From Angelobacter sp036557225 (lineage in GTDB: Bacteria; Acidobacteriota; Terriglobia; Terriglobales; Acidobacteriaceae): a stretch of 64,000 nucleotides of DNA. Below, piece by piece: positions 34,016 through 43,199 of the stretch. The stretch spans positions 1 to 64,000 of the forward strand of contig DATBHX010000132.1 of the NCBI GenBank assembly GCA_036557225.1, written 5' to 3'. The notes under the pieces were generated by a model. The model ran no database searches and was not told where the DNA came from. It worked only from the letters and a program-made list of their open reading frames with translations. Numbering within the stretch: position 1 is the stretch's first letter; each line of letters opens with the position of its first letter. The translations under genes were made by a program, and so were the position numbers.

Positions 34016-35413
34016 TTGAGCGTACAAGAGAAGGTCCTCATTGTTGAGGATGAAGAAAACGAACGTACCGGACTTGCAGAGCTGGTTTCTGCATGGGGGT
34101 ACAGGACTGAAACCGCCAAAGACGGCCTGGATGGCCTGGAGAAAGTGGCCACCTGGTCGCCGGGGATTGTCGTAACCGACTTCAAAATGCCGCGCATGGA
34201 CGGCATGGAGTTGCTGCAGCGCCTGGCCGATCAGCCACAGCAAATCGCTGTAGTACTGCTCACGGCCCAGGGCAGTATCGACGTTGCTGTCGATGCGATG
34301 AAGGCCGGCGCCTACGACTTTATCCAGAAGCCGGTGGACACTTCTCGTCTTAAACAGATTTTGCAGAATGCGGCCCGGCAGCGTGGGACCGCGATTGAAC
34401 TGGAAGCCACCAAGCGCAAGCTGCGTGATACCGGATTGTTCGGACAGATGGTCGGATCTTCCAAGGAAATGCAGGAGATCTTCCACCTGGTGGAGATGGT
34501 CGCGCCCAGCACTGCATCCGTGCTGATCACCGGCGAGAGTGGTACGGGAAAAGAAATGGTGGCGCGCACCATCCACGATATGAGCGCGCGCAAGAACAAG
34601 CCGTTTGTGGCCATCAACTGCTCGGCAATCCCGGAGACGTTGATCGAAAGCGAAATCTTTGGCCATGAGAAAGGCGCATTCACCGGCGCCATGGAGCGCC
34701 GCGCCGGCTGCTTTGAGCTCGCTGAAGAAGGCACGCTGCTGCTGGATGAGATCGGCGAAATGCCCGCTGCAACACAGGCCAAGCTTCTGCGCGTATTGGA
34801 AGACCGCAAACTACGCCGCCTCGGCAGCAAAGTGGAGACGCCCGTCGACGTGCGCGTGCTGGCAGCGACCAACAAAGTTCCGGAAGAGGCGGTCGCGCGC
34901 GGCGAACTGCGCGGCGACCTTTACTACCGCCTCAACGTTTTCAACATCCACTTGCCGCCCTTGCGTGAGCATAAAGAGGATGTCCCGCAACTGGTGTCGG
35001 CGCTACTGGCGGATATGAATGCCAAGCATGGACGCGAGGTCGGCGGCGTCGCGGAAAATGTACTGCAGCTGTTTCACAACCACAACTGGCCCGGTAATGT
35101 GCGTGAGCTGCGCAATACCCTGGAGCGAGCGGTAATTGTCTGCGACGCTCCCATGGTGGAAACCCGGCATCTCCCGCCTAATTTCGGCAGCACCGGATTG
35201 AAGCCCCCGGCGCACGATGGCGAAGGTATTCGCCTGGAAGTAGGCACTACCGTTGGCGAAGCCGAGAAAATGCTGATCCTCAAGACTCTGGCCGCCAGCA
35301 ACAACAATAAGACCCGCGCGGCGGAGATCCTCGGCATCAGCCTGAAGACTTTGCACAACAAACTCAAGGAATACGGTAACGCCTCAGCCGTGGCCAATGA
35401 TGCCGCGAGCTGA
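34016..35413 (+). CDS. NtrC-family sigma-54 response regulator
   Basis: A 465-residue two-component regulator. Receiver domain: residues 5-120 with phospho-acceptor Asp55 (IVVTDFKMPR). AAA+ domain: about 140-380, with Walker A GESGTGKE, the sigma-54 contact loop GAFTGA, Walker B GTLLLDEIGEM and the WPGNVRELRN motif. C-terminal Fis-type HTH: NKTRAAEILGISLKTLHNKL. It should activate sigma-54 promoters when phosphorylated by the kinase encoded 80 nt downstream. The start is TTG 34016, with AGAGGGG upstream. Targets unknown; the divergent exported paralogues are obvious candidates, although no GG-N10-GC promoter could be picked out by eye. Confidence 0.93.
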   Translation: MSVQEKVLIVEDEENERTGLAELVSAWGYRTETAKDGLDGLEKVATWSPGIVVTDFKMPRMDGMELLQRLADQPQQIAVVLLTAQGSIDVAVDAMKAGAYDFIQKPVDTSRLKQILQNAARQRGTAIELEATKRKLRDTGLFGQMVGSSKEMQEIFHLVEMVAPSTASVLITGESGTGKEMVARTIHDMSARKNKPFVAINCSAIPETLIESEIFGHEKGAFTGAMERRAGCFELAEEGTLLLDEIGEMPAATQAKLLRVLEDRKLRRLGSKVETPVDVRVLAATNKVPEEAVARGELRGDLYYRLNVFNIHLPPLREHKEDVPQLVSALLADMNAKHGREVGGVAENVLQLFHNHNWPGNVRELRNTLERAVIVCDAPMVETRHLPPNFGSTGLKPPAHDGEGIRLEVGTTVGEAEKMLILKTLAASNNNKTRAAEILGISLKTLHNKLKEYGNASAVANDAAS

Positions 35414-35493
35414 GAATGAGCTTTGCCATGGCAGTTACGATCGTGGAAAACTTGATGCACCTAAACGTACGGCCTGAACTAAAGAAGTGATGC

Positions 35494-37389
35494 ATGCCCT
35501 CTTTACGCCTGAAAACCAAGCTGGTCTCCGCCATTACCGGAATGGTAGTGATCATCGTGACCACTTTGGCCGGGCTCTATATTTCTGAAATCGTCAAACA
35601 GCGCATCCTGGAAACCTATGACGTTGCTGAGCTGGTGCAAAAACAGATTTTCGCGGTGGCACGCCCTTCCCTGGAAGTCGATCTCAGCAGCACGCGGGTT
35701 GACCTGAATGATCCGAAGCAGGTGGATGACAAAGTGCAGTATGAGCTGCAGACCGACCTAAGTCTGAATTCATTGATCGAGTCTATACTCGGCCAGTCAC
35801 CAGCCATACAAGACGTCTCGATTGCCAGCGCAAGCGGCCAGGCGCTGCTGCATACCACCCCGGTGCTGGTGGGCCAGCCGATAGCGCATCGGGAAAATTG
35901 GGCCAAGGTGGTCAATAGCGGGATCCGGCAACAATTGCGCGTGGTCTACGGACCGCCTGAAGTTTACGACGTGGTTCTTCCTCTCAATCGTGATGGCAGG
36001 CCTTTTGGTGAAATCCGGGTTGGCGTTTCCACGCACTTTCTTCAGAACAAGCTGCAGCCGCAAATCAGGCGCGCGCTGATTCTTTCCGGTGGCGTGATTC
36101 TGGCCTGTCTGGTTCTCTCGGCTGGCCTTTCCAGCTTTGCTTTGCGTCCTCTGGCCGCCATCAATCGCCGGCTTGATCTGATCAGCTCCGGCAAGGCCGA
36201 TACAGTCAATGCGCCCGCCAAGCGCTCCGACGAATACGGCGCTGTCTCCACCAAGATTGAACGCCTGGGCCGGCAAATGCGCGACGTAAAAGAAGTTTTC
36301 TCTGCCCTGAAGGAAAATCTCGACCAGATGATGGCCAATCTTCAGGACGGTGTCATGCTCTTCACCAGCGACCTCAACGTTGTGCTGGTGAGTGCCTCGG
36401 CAGAGCGGTATATCGGCAAGCCGCGCGGCGAAATCCTGGGCCGCCAGCCCGCGGAAATATTCTCTCCCGCTTCACGTCTCGGACGCGCCATCCTTGAAGC
36501 CTTTGCCTCGCGCACGCCGCTGGCAGCGGAAGAAATTGAAAATGAACAGGGCCGCAACATCCAGATTGCCCTTGACTTCATTGAAGAGCGCGGCGAGCGC
36601 ATTGGCGCGCTGCTCACCCTGCGCGACGCCGAGTCGGTCCATCGCATAGAAGATGAAATCGAGCTGTCGCGCCGGCTGGCCGCAATCGGCAGGCTCACCT
36701 CCGGCGTGGCCCACGAAGTCAAGAATCCGATTAACGCCATCGTCGTGCATCTGGAAGTGTTGCGGCAAAAGATGAAGGAGATCGACCCCGACACACGCCG
36801 CCACGTCGACGTAATCGGCAGCGAGATTCAGCGTCTGGATCGCGTGGTGCAAACTCTGGTGGACTTCACCCGGCCGGTGGAGCTCCGTTTGAGCGATACG
36901 GACCTGCGTAAGGTCGTGGAAGACGTGGTGCTGCTGGCTTCGCCCGCAGCGGAACGGCACAATGTGGCCATCGAGCGCCAGGCAAGCCAGGACGCGCTGC
37001 CGGTGCGTATCGATGTCGATCTGGTCAAGCAGGCGATTCTGAATATCGTTCTCAACGGCCTGCAGGCCATGCCGGATGGCGGCCAGCTGCGAATCCACTC
37101 CCGGCGCGAAGGTGATGGAGCGCTGCTGACCGTTCGCGACCAGGGCTCCGGCATTCCTGAGAATATCCGCGACAAGGTTTTTAATTTATACTTCACTACA
37201 AAGTCGGGCGGCAGCGGAATCGGCCTGGCCATGGCTTATCGCGTTGTCCAGCTCCATCATGGATCGGTGGAATTTACCTCGATCATGGAGCATGGCACTA
37301 CGTTTTATTTGCGGTTTCCGCTTGCCGAAATACCAGCCAACGGCGAACAACCCGCCGTGGCCCCGGAAGGTTCGGTCAGTAAAGCATGA
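35494..37389 (+). CDS. Membrane sensor histidine kinase
   Basis: A 631-residue kinase paired with the NtrC-type regulator. Two membrane helices (about residues 8-30, LVSAITGMVVIIVTTLAGLY, and 190-212, LILSGGVILACLVLSAGLSS) bracket a periplasmic sensor domain. A HAMP linker, a PAS-like domain (about 280-390, LQDGVMLFTSDLNVVLVSAS) and a HisKA domain with the phospho-site in SGVAHEVKNPINAIVVHLEV follow. The ATPase has N-box NIVLNGLQAM, G1 RDQGSGIPENI and G2 GGSGIGLAMAYR. All catalytic motifs are present. The signal is unknown. It overlaps the following lipoprotein gene by 4 nt. Confidence 0.93.
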   Translation: MPSLRLKTKLVSAITGMVVIIVTTLAGLYISEIVKQRILETYDVAELVQKQIFAVARPSLEVDLSSTRVDLNDPKQVDDKVQYELQTDLSLNSLIESILGQSPAIQDVSIASASGQALLHTTPVLVGQPIAHRENWAKVVNSGIRQQLRVVYGPPEVYDVVLPLNRDGRPFGEIRVGVSTHFLQNKLQPQIRRALILSGGVILACLVLSAGLSSFALRPLAAINRRLDLISSGKADTVNAPAKRSDEYGAVSTKIERLGRQMRDVKEVFSALKENLDQMMANLQDGVMLFTSDLNVVLVSASAERYIGKPRGEILGRQPAEIFSPASRLGRAILEAFASRTPLAAEEIENEQGRNIQIALDFIEERGERIGALLTLRDAESVHRIEDEIELSRRLAAIGRLTSGVAHEVKNPINAIVVHLEVLRQKMKEIDPDTRRHVDVIGSEIQRLDRVVQTLVDFTRPVELRLSDTDLRKVVEDVVLLASPAAERHNVAIERQASQDALPVRIDVDLVKQAILNIVLNGLQAMPDGGQLRIHSRREGDGALLTVRDQGSGIPENIRDKVFNLYFTTKSGGSGIGLAMAYRVVQLHHGSVEFTSIMEHGTTFYLRFPLAEIPANGEQPAVAPEGSVSKA

Positions 37390-37976
37390 AGCCACTTCGT
37401 TTCAACGTCGCTATTCTTGCGCTGTGGTCCGTGTTGTCGATTCTCGCCGGCTGTACGCACAAGAAACCTGTCCTGGTCGCGCCGCAACCGCTTCCTCCGC
37501 CCACGGCAGCGCCGCAAGCTTCACCTACGCCGGAACCGGCAGCGCAAGCCGACGACAAAAGCCAGCCGGCCCAGGACGCTCAAGCTCCAGCACCCGATCA
37601 GACAAAGCAGGAGACTACGCAGGCGGACAAAGCCAAGCCTCCGCAAAAGCCTTCGCCGCGAAAACCCGCGCGCAAGACCGTGGTTGACGCCGATAAGACC
37701 GAGCCTGCTCCCGCTGCAGGACAGGTATCGCCCGCCCCGACCACGGCCGACGCTTCCCACGCCCAGGGTTCGACCGAGCAGCTTCTCAAAAGCGCTGAAG
37801 CCAACCTCAATGGCATCAAACGACAACTCTCGAAGGAAGAAGAGGCCAAGCGCTCCCAGGCCCTGGAGTTCATCAGACAAAGCAGGGCGGCTACCAGCGA
37901 AAATGATTCCGCGCGCGCCTACAATCTGGCTTTGAAGGCCCGCCTGCTCTCCGACGAGTTGATGCAGCAACGATAA
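37386..37976 (+). CDS. Proline-rich lipoprotein of the two-component operon
   Basis: A 196-residue probable lipoprotein: signal ILALWSVLSILAGC with lipobox LAGC, then about 100 residues rich in Pro, Ala, Gln and Lys, able to span the periplasm. A helical C-terminal domain (LLKSAEANLNGIKRQLSKEE, then SDNDSARAYNLALKAR-like) resembles one TPR-type repeat. Its ATG overlaps the kinase stop (ATGA), so it is co-translated and may act as an accessory to signal sensing. Function not otherwise known. Confidence 0.75.
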   Translation: MKPLRFNVAILALWSVLSILAGCTHKKPVLVAPQPLPPPTAAPQASPTPEPAAQADDKSQPAQDAQAPAPDQTKQETTQADKAKPPQKPSPRKPARKTVVDADKTEPAPAAGQVSPAPTTADASHAQGSTEQLLKSAEANLNGIKRQLSKEEEAKRSQALEFIRQSRAATSENDSARAYNLALKARLLSDELMQQR

Positions 37977-37987
37977 AGCGCCGTTGG

Positions 37988-38353
37988 TTACTTCGCTGAC
38001 GCGTCCGCCTGATGTATGCCGAAGACGTTGCCCTCGGTATCGATGCAATAAGCCTGATAGCCAACGCCCGGAATCGCCATCCTGGGCATGGCAACCTTCC
38101 CGCCATTGCGCGTGACCTTTTCCAGATAATCATCCACTGAGCTGACGCCTATGGTGTTTACCGTGCGCGGCATCTGGTTCTGATAGCGCAGAATACCGCC
38201 ATCGATTCCAGGACCGTCCGTACCGGTCTTGACCAGCCAGTACTCCATCGGCCCGCCCCAGTTGGTGGACTCCCAGCCGAAAACGTCGTGATAAAACTTT
38301 GCCGCTCGTTCAGGATTGTCGGCGGCAAACTCAAAATGAATAATGCGTGGCAT
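37988..38353 (-). CDS. VOC-family (glyoxalase-like) protein
   Basis: A 121-residue vicinal-oxygen-chelate protein with a paired beta-alpha-beta-beta-beta fold: RIIHFEFAADNPERAAKFYH, DVFGWESTNW, GIDGGILRY, then VDDYLEKVTRNGGKVAMPRM and YQAYCIDTEGNVFGI. The last strand carries the usual Glu position. Members range from glyoxalases to dioxygenases and resistance proteins; the substrate cannot be assigned. It ends 12 nt from the convergent lipoprotein gene. Confidence 0.85.
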   Translation of the reverse strand: MPRIIHFEFAADNPERAAKFYHDVFGWESTNWGGPMEYWLVKTGTDGPGIDGGILRYQNQMPRTVNTIGVSSVDDYLEKVTRNGGKVAMPRMAIPGVGYQAYCIDTEGNVFGIHQADASAK

Positions 38354-38459
38354 AAAAGCCTCTCCTTGGAATGATGGATGGGGCGCACATGGGCGTACGA
38401 CGCAGAGCGCGCAATCACGAACGCGCGTGAACGAGCAAAGCCTTACATCGAAATGTAAA

Positions 38460-38813
38460 TCAGGAGCGCTGCAGCTGCGGCGATGCTCCGTACTTTTGCG
38501 TGGCGTAGCCGACGATCAGCCCTACCATCGCGCCCGGCAGCATGATCTGGAAATAGTAGCCATGCTGCATAAAGGCGATGATCCAGGCCAGAAACGCGCC
38601 CACAGTCAGCCCAAAAACGATGCCCAGCGGCAAGGAATTCACCTTGCGGGCAAAGATGCCGATCAGAACGCCCGCAATGAGGCCCTTGATCATGGATCCA
38701 AAAACAATGCCCATCAGTTGGTCGCGCACGGCAGGCGTAAACCACGCGGTGAGTCCGTCCAGTATTCCCAGAATCCCTCCCAGCAACAGGCCCAGCACAA
38801 TCTTGTTGTTCAT
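38460..38813 (-). CDS. Small four-helix membrane protein
   Basis: A 117-residue integral membrane protein with four hydrophobic, glycine-rich helices: IVLGLLLGGILGILDGLTAW, IVFGSMIKGLIAGVLIGIFA, LGIVFGLTVGAFLAWIIAFM and IMLPGAMVGLIVGYATQKYG. Start 38813 is chosen over 38876 because GGAGGGGAG precedes it and the extra residues are charged and unlike the family. No function is known to me; the glycine-zipper helices suggest tight packing or oligomerisation. Confidence 0.75.
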   Translation of the reverse strand: MNNKIVLGLLLGGILGILDGLTAWFTPAVRDQLMGIVFGSMIKGLIAGVLIGIFARKVNSLPLGIVFGLTVGAFLAWIIAFMQHGYYFQIMLPGAMVGLIVGYATQKYGASPQLQRS

Positions 38814-38885
38814 GGCTTCCGCTCCCCTCCGGAACAGTGATGTCTTTCTATTGTCTGTATTACCCGCTTTTATCACGTCCTTTAA

Positions 38886-39881
38886 TCAATGCCGGGAAAA
38901 AAGAATAAATAACATCCGCATCAGCAGATACGCCAGCACCAGCACCACCGCGACCTGGTTGCGTTTGATCAACCGGGCGGCCTGCTCCAGCAGGTTCTCG
39001 CGATAAGCAGTGATGGGCTGGCCCTCCAGGTAGCGGCCAATATCGGCAGCGATCTCCTGCACGGAAGCATAGCGCGCGGAGATTTCCGGCGCTGTTGCTT
39101 TGCCGAAAATCGCATGCAGCTGTCGTGAGACGCGCTCACTGTGCCGCGCTGCCGGATCATCCCGCAACATAAAGCCCATCATCGCACCCAGGCCAAAAAC
39201 ATCCGTGCGCTGGTCGATCAGGTCCACGTCGCCACGGGCCTGCTCCGGAGCCATAAACCCGGCCGTGCCTAAGATCGAGCCGTGCGCGGTGGTCTGGCCT
39301 GCCGATGGCAGCCGCGCCGAACCTCCTGTCGGAATCGTTGTGGTGTCATCGCTGCCAGTTGAGGCTGCAGTCACCTTGGCCAGGCCCCAGTCAAGAATCA
39401 GCACCTCGCCAAAAGCGCCCACCATAATATTGGCCGGCTTCAGGTCGCGATGGATAATGCCACGCGAATGCGCAAAAGCCAGCGGCTCGGCAATGCGCTG
39501 CAGCAATTGCATGCGCCCGCGCAGGCCCATGCCCGCGACGTGCTGGTCCAGCGTCTGTCCTTGCACGTGCTTCATGCAATAGAACGTGCGGCCGTCTGGC
39601 AGCGTGCCGGCATCATGCACGGGAACGATACCTGGATGCTCCAGGCGGGCGAGGATTTCCGCTTCCCGCATGAGCCGCGCTGCCAGATCGTCCGAGCTGC
39701 TCTCAGCAGCCAGCACCTTGAGCGCGACACTGCGATGCAGGACTGTATCTTCCGCCAGCCAGACCGCGCCCATGCCGCCTCGACCCAGGAATTGCGTGGC
39801 GCGATAGCGCGTGCCGGAAAGGTCCGGTGTCTGCATCTCCGTTTGCAGTCGAGCTACGACCTGATCGGGAATAAACTTCAT
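38886..39881 (-). CDS. Membrane-anchored Ser/Thr protein kinase
   Basis: A 331-residue PknB-type kinase. Motifs: glycine loop FLGRGGMGAVWLAE, VALK lysine, catalytic loop GIIHRDLKPANIMV, DWG in place of DFG (usual for this bacterial group), and GFMAPEQARGD in the activation segment. The C-terminal helix VAVVLVLAYLLMRMLFILF anchors it to the membrane with almost nothing outside, so it lacks the PASTA or other sensor ectodomain. Its ATG overlaps the stop of the sigma-factor gene by 4 nt. This ECF-kinase pairing is common in Acidobacteriota and Planctomycetota. Confidence 0.92.
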   Translation of the reverse strand: MKFIPDQVVARLQTEMQTPDLSGTRYRATQFLGRGGMGAVWLAEDTVLHRSVALKVLAAESSSDDLAARLMREAEILARLEHPGIVPVHDAGTLPDGRTFYCMKHVQGQTLDQHVAGMGLRGRMQLLQRIAEPLAFAHSRGIIHRDLKPANIMVGAFGEVLILDWGLAKVTAASTGSDDTTTIPTGGSARLPSAGQTTAHGSILGTAGFMAPEQARGDVDLIDQRTDVFGLGAMMGFMLRDDPAARHSERVSRQLHAIFGKATAPEISARYASVQEIAADIGRYLEGQPITAYRENLLEQAARLIKRNQVAVVLVLAYLLMRMLFILFSRH

Positions 39882-40609
39882 TTGGGCTCGACTCCGAGCA
39901 GTGCCTGCGCCTCCCGCCGGAATTCTTCTTCGCTGCCGGTCATCTCCTGCAGCTGCGCCAACACTGAGCGACGGAACTCGCGCCGGGCAAAGGCGAGATA
40001 GTTGGTCACATCGGTCACGGCAACGTTGAGCTCTGCGGCCAAATCGGCGTAGGAAGGGCGGGTCTCTGCTTCGTCCAGATCGTAGCGCTCAAACAATTTG
40101 AACTGGATCATCTTCCCTGCGGATTCGCAGTGTGAGCGCAGCCGTTCGATGGCCATTCCAAAGAGGTTCCGTATCCACTCTTTTTCAAAATACTCTTCTG
40201 GCGATTCCGTGGTCGAAATGGCCGCCAGCTCGTGCTCAGCTTCTTCAAAATCAAGCGCTACGTGGACCGCAGCGCTACCGCGCTTTTGCCGGTGCGCATC
40301 GCGCAGCTGGTTCATGAACAGCCGGTCCACACATGTACGAAGAAAAGTACGCAACCGGCCCTTGGCTGGATCGTAGGAATCAAGAAACTCTTTTTCCAGC
40401 AGGCGGGTAAAAAAGTCCTGTGTGAAATCCTCCGCGTCTTCGCGCTCCACCCGCCAGCGCATGCGCACATACTTGTACACCGGACGCCAATAGGAGGCGG
40501 CAATGGCGTCCAGCGCTCGCACTCGTTCCAGCGGATCGGCGCTCTGCGCCGCCGCAACCACCGAGTGGCGCGTCAGCGGAAATGCCTCGCCTTGTGGACC
40601 TGAACCCAA
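39878..40609 (-). CDS. ECF-type RNA polymerase sigma factor
   Basis: A 243-residue sigma-70-family factor. Region 2 is AIAASYWRPVYKYVRMRWRV followed by EDAEDFTQDFFTRLLEKEFL and LRTFLRTCVDRLFMNQLRD. Region 4 is RPSYADLAAELNVAVTDVTN YLAFARREF, split here only by the domain turn. The insert between them is long and acidic. No anti-sigma factor gene is present; instead the gene is translationally coupled to a Ser/Thr kinase, so control by phosphorylation is likely, as shown for some ECF groups linked to kinases. Confidence 0.85.
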   Translation of the reverse strand: MGSGPQGEAFPLTRHSVVAAAQSADPLERVRALDAIAASYWRPVYKYVRMRWRVEREDAEDFTQDFFTRLLEKEFLDSYDPAKGRLRTFLRTCVDRLFMNQLRDAHRQKRGSAAVHVALDFEEAEHELAAISTTESPEEYFEKEWIRNLFGMAIERLRSHCESAGKMIQFKLFERYDLDEAETRPSYADLAAELNVAVTDVTNYLAFARREFRRSVLAQLQEMTGSEEEFRREAQALLGVEPK

Positions 40610-40717
40610 TCAAAAGCCTGTGTGATCGTTAGACGGTGTTGGGGCGAGTTTAGTTTGAAGCAAGCGCCGTGACAAGCTTAGAGAATGGATCGAGGCCGTT
40701 CTTCGGCACCCGTCGAA

Positions 40718-42127
40718 TTAGACTGGCCTGCGAAAGACATATTTCTCTTCCTTGCGCAGCGGCAGGCGCAGCATCAACCCGCGCTCATCCACCAGCTTCT
40801 TGCCGCTCATAAAGGCAAGCACATTGAGATTGTGATTCAGATGCATGGGATGAGCTTTGGTCGAACCAGCCGGAACGTCAAAGACAAACAGTCCACCCGG
40901 CGCCAGCAGCGACGAGAGAAAATTGAGTTCGCCCGGCAGATCGGGCAGGTGCTCCAGAACGTCAAAAGAAAAGACCGTATCAAAACCCTGTTGGCTGCCC
41001 GCAGCAGCCAAAGCGTCTTTGGTATGAAAGAAATCGATCGCCAGCCCATGGCGCGCCGCGCGCTGCCGGGCAAAGCGCATGGTCACGCCTTCAACGTCGT
41101 AGTAGGCGGCACGATGGCCGCGTCGTGCCAGTTCCAGCAGGATCTCCCCGTTCCCGGCGCCGTAATCGAGCGTGCCGCCGCGGGCCAGGCGCAAGACCTT
41201 CATATTGGAGCGGATGCGCTTGTACTCCAGGTTATAAGCGGAAATCGCAAACAGATACAGCTCCGAGTTCTGCCGGTACCACTCCGCCATCTGCTCCGGG
41301 TTGTCTTCTGATGGCTTGGCTTGCTGCCAGTTCGCGGCCAGCTGTTGATTGCTGGTGGCCCACAAATGTCGTACCTGTTCGGCAGGATATCCTGTGAATT
41401 CGACCAGTTCCTGCAGCGCTGCTTCAACGTTCCTGGCGTTCTGCTCGCGCGCGCGACGCACCAGCCAGAAAGTTCCTGCGAGCGCCACCACCAACGGCAA
41501 CGTGCCGGCGATGAACTTACCCATTCCAAACGAACCTATCGCGAAGGAGACAACCAGCAATCCTGAAAGAAACGTGATAGCAGCCCAGCGAAGATGACGG
41601 TCCTCTTTTCGGACCATGGCCAGATGGGCCGAGGCGGCAAGAAGCAGAAGCATGATCGCGGTTGTGCCTCCGGCGGTGCCGCCATCCGCGTCGATCAACG
41701 ACAGAAACAGGAGGACGAGATCGGTGACCCAGAAAAATGTGGCCGAAAACTCCGGCGGGATTTTTTTTGCGAGCCAGTTCGCGCCTGCCAGCCAGGCAGC
41801 CGCGAAGACGGCAAAGAGTCGTCCGCCGGTGCCCGAGCCCATCACAAGCCCCAGGATCAACACACCACCCGCGATACGCCAGCGGATCCTGATCTCCCAG
41901 CTGCGCTTCTTCTCCGGCGTCACGCTCAGGTGAAGGTAGTCCGGCGTGTAATAGATCAGAACCGCGACCGCCAGAGCAATCAGCGGAAAGATGATCATCT
42001 CACCGGTGCGCCAGCGGCCTCGCGCAGCCAGCCGCACAGCAATGGCTGCGGCGAAAAAGGCCACACACACCACGCCGCCCCATATCCGGCTGCCCTGAAG
42101 AAATTTTTCCTGTTCGCGATAGTTCAT
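40718..42127 (-). CDS. Membrane protein with C-terminal methyltransferase domain
   Basis: A 469-residue fusion. The N-terminal 240 residues hold about seven hydrophobic helices (VVCVAFFAAAIAVRLAARGR, MIIFPLIALAVAVLIYYTPD, FFWVTDLVLLFLSLIDADGG, FLSGLLVVSFAIGSFGMGKF). The C-terminal 180 residues are a class I methyltransferase: motif I LDYGAGNGEILLELARRGH, then AYYDVEGVTM, FDTVFSFDVLEHLPDLP and LAPGGLFVFDVPAG. It could methylate a membrane-held substrate such as a lipid or prenyl compound. It diverges from a glycosyltransferase gene across a large palindromic repeat. Confidence 0.85.
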   Translation of the reverse strand: MNYREQEKFLQGSRIWGGVVCVAFFAAAIAVRLAARGRWRTGEMIIFPLIALAVAVLIYYTPDYLHLSVTPEKKRSWEIRIRWRIAGGVLILGLVMGSGTGGRLFAVFAAAWLAGANWLAKKIPPEFSATFFWVTDLVLLFLSLIDADGGTAGGTTAIMLLLLAASAHLAMVRKEDRHLRWAAITFLSGLLVVSFAIGSFGMGKFIAGTLPLVVALAGTFWLVRRAREQNARNVEAALQELVEFTGYPAEQVRHLWATSNQQLAANWQQAKPSEDNPEQMAEWYRQNSELYLFAISAYNLEYKRIRSNMKVLRLARGGTLDYGAGNGEILLELARRGHRAAYYDVEGVTMRFARQRAARHGLAIDFFHTKDALAAAGSQQGFDTVFSFDVLEHLPDLPGELNFLSSLLAPGGLFVFDVPAGSTKAHPMHLNHNLNVLAFMSGKKLVDERGLMLRLPLRKEEKYVFRRPV

Positions 42128-42182
42128 GGTGGAAAAAGATGATTTGTCATTTTACAAGACCATGCGAGGCAGTGTCGGCGAC

Positions 42183-42328
42183 GGGGTGGAGCAGGCCTTC
42201 AGGCCTGCGATAATGAATGGTTTGCATGTCGGCTTCAGCCGCTGAGGTTGGCAGCTGAGATTTACCTCAGTGGCTAAAGCCGATTCATCACTAAAGCTTG
42301 TCGCAGGCCTGAAGGCCTGCTCCACCCC
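42183..42328. repeat. Nested 146-nt palindromic element
   Basis: Perfect 28-nt outer arms (42183-42210 and 42301-42328) are built from GGGGTGGAGCAGGCCTTCAG and its continuation. Inner arms (42229-42247 and 42265-42283) pair with two mismatches around CGGCTTCAGCC/GGCTAAAGCCG. The whole element can extrude as a cruciform in the divergent promoter region of the methyltransferase and glycosyltransferase genes. It is the dispersed acidobacterial repeat whose translation gives the spurious peptide AGLKACST. No transposase is linked. Confidence 0.85.
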
Positions 42329-42359
42329 GCCACCGGCACATTCTGCTATGCTTCGGCGC

Positions 42360-43124
42360 ATGACTCTCTCCGTTTGCATCATCACCCTCAATGAAGAGGC
42401 CAACATCGCGCGCACGCTCCGCAGCGTCAAAGACATTGCTGACGAGATCATCGTGGTCGACTCCGGCAGCACTGACGCCACCGTGAGCATCGCGCAGTCG
42501 TTCGGAGCCAAGGTGTTTGTGGAGACGTGGAAGGGCTTTGCCCGGCAAAAAAATTCATCGCTGGAGAAGGCAGGCTGTGATTGGATCCTCTCCCTCGATG
42601 CTGACGAAGAGGTCAGCCCGGAGCTGGCGGCCAGTATCAGGTCATTATTCCAATCGGCCACGCCGCCCCAGTATGCCGGATACAAAATGAACCGCCGCAA
42701 CATGTATTTTGGCCGATGGATCAAGCACAGCGGTTACTACCCCGACCCCAAGTTGCGCCTGGTCAAGCGCGGCGCCGCGGAATTCGAACTGCGCGACGTG
42801 CATGAAGACATGAAGATGACGGGCGAGCTGGGCCACCTGCAGGGCGATCTTCTCCACCACGCCTACCCGACGCTCGAAAGCTTCATCGAGCATGCCAACC
42901 GCTACTCGACTCTTGGCGCGGGCATGGTGGTGCGCGAGCGCAAGGTTGGCTTCAGCTTCATCAACATTGTCCTGCGACCCGCAGTCCGGTTTTTCTGGAG
43001 CTATTTTTTTCGCGGCGGCTTTCTTGACGGCCGCGAAGGCCTGCTGGTGCTGATGACCCACGCAGCGTACGTGAGCTGGAAATACGCCAAGGCGTGGGAG
43101 ATGTCGAGAAAACTGGTAAGATAG
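42360..43124 (+). CDS. Glycosyltransferase family 2, WaaE/KdtX-like
   Basis: A 254-residue GT2 enzyme. The nucleotide-sugar-binding start is LSVCIITLNEEANIARTLRS, then EIIVVDSGSTDAT; the DxD-type site is WILSLDADEEVSPEL. The C-terminal half (FGRWIKHSGYYPDPKLRLVK, then DVHEDMKM and LLHHAYPTLESFIEHANRYS) matches the WaaE/KdtX group, which adds glucose to the lipopolysaccharide inner core. A lipopolysaccharide role is likely. The start is ATG 42360; the longer frame from 42270 runs into the palindromic repeat and is not protein-like. Confidence 0.9.
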   Translation: MTLSVCIITLNEEANIARTLRSVKDIADEIIVVDSGSTDATVSIAQSFGAKVFVETWKGFARQKNSSLEKAGCDWILSLDADEEVSPELAASIRSLFQSATPPQYAGYKMNRRNMYFGRWIKHSGYYPDPKLRLVKRGAAEFELRDVHEDMKMTGELGHLQGDLLHHAYPTLESFIEHANRYSTLGAGMVVRERKVGFSFINIVLRPAVRFFWSYFFRGGFLDGREGLLVLMTHAAYVSWKYAKAWEMSRKLVR

Positions 43125-43199
43125 CCGGACTCATTTCCAGAAAAAGCCATCGGAAAATCACCAGGGGCGTACATTTCAATCCACTGTTTGGGGGAATCA

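Noticed and set aside
42270..42359. 30-residue N-terminal extension of the glycosyltransferase
   Set aside because: Translates the palindromic repeat (AGLKACST peptide); the GT2 fold begins at ATG 42360.
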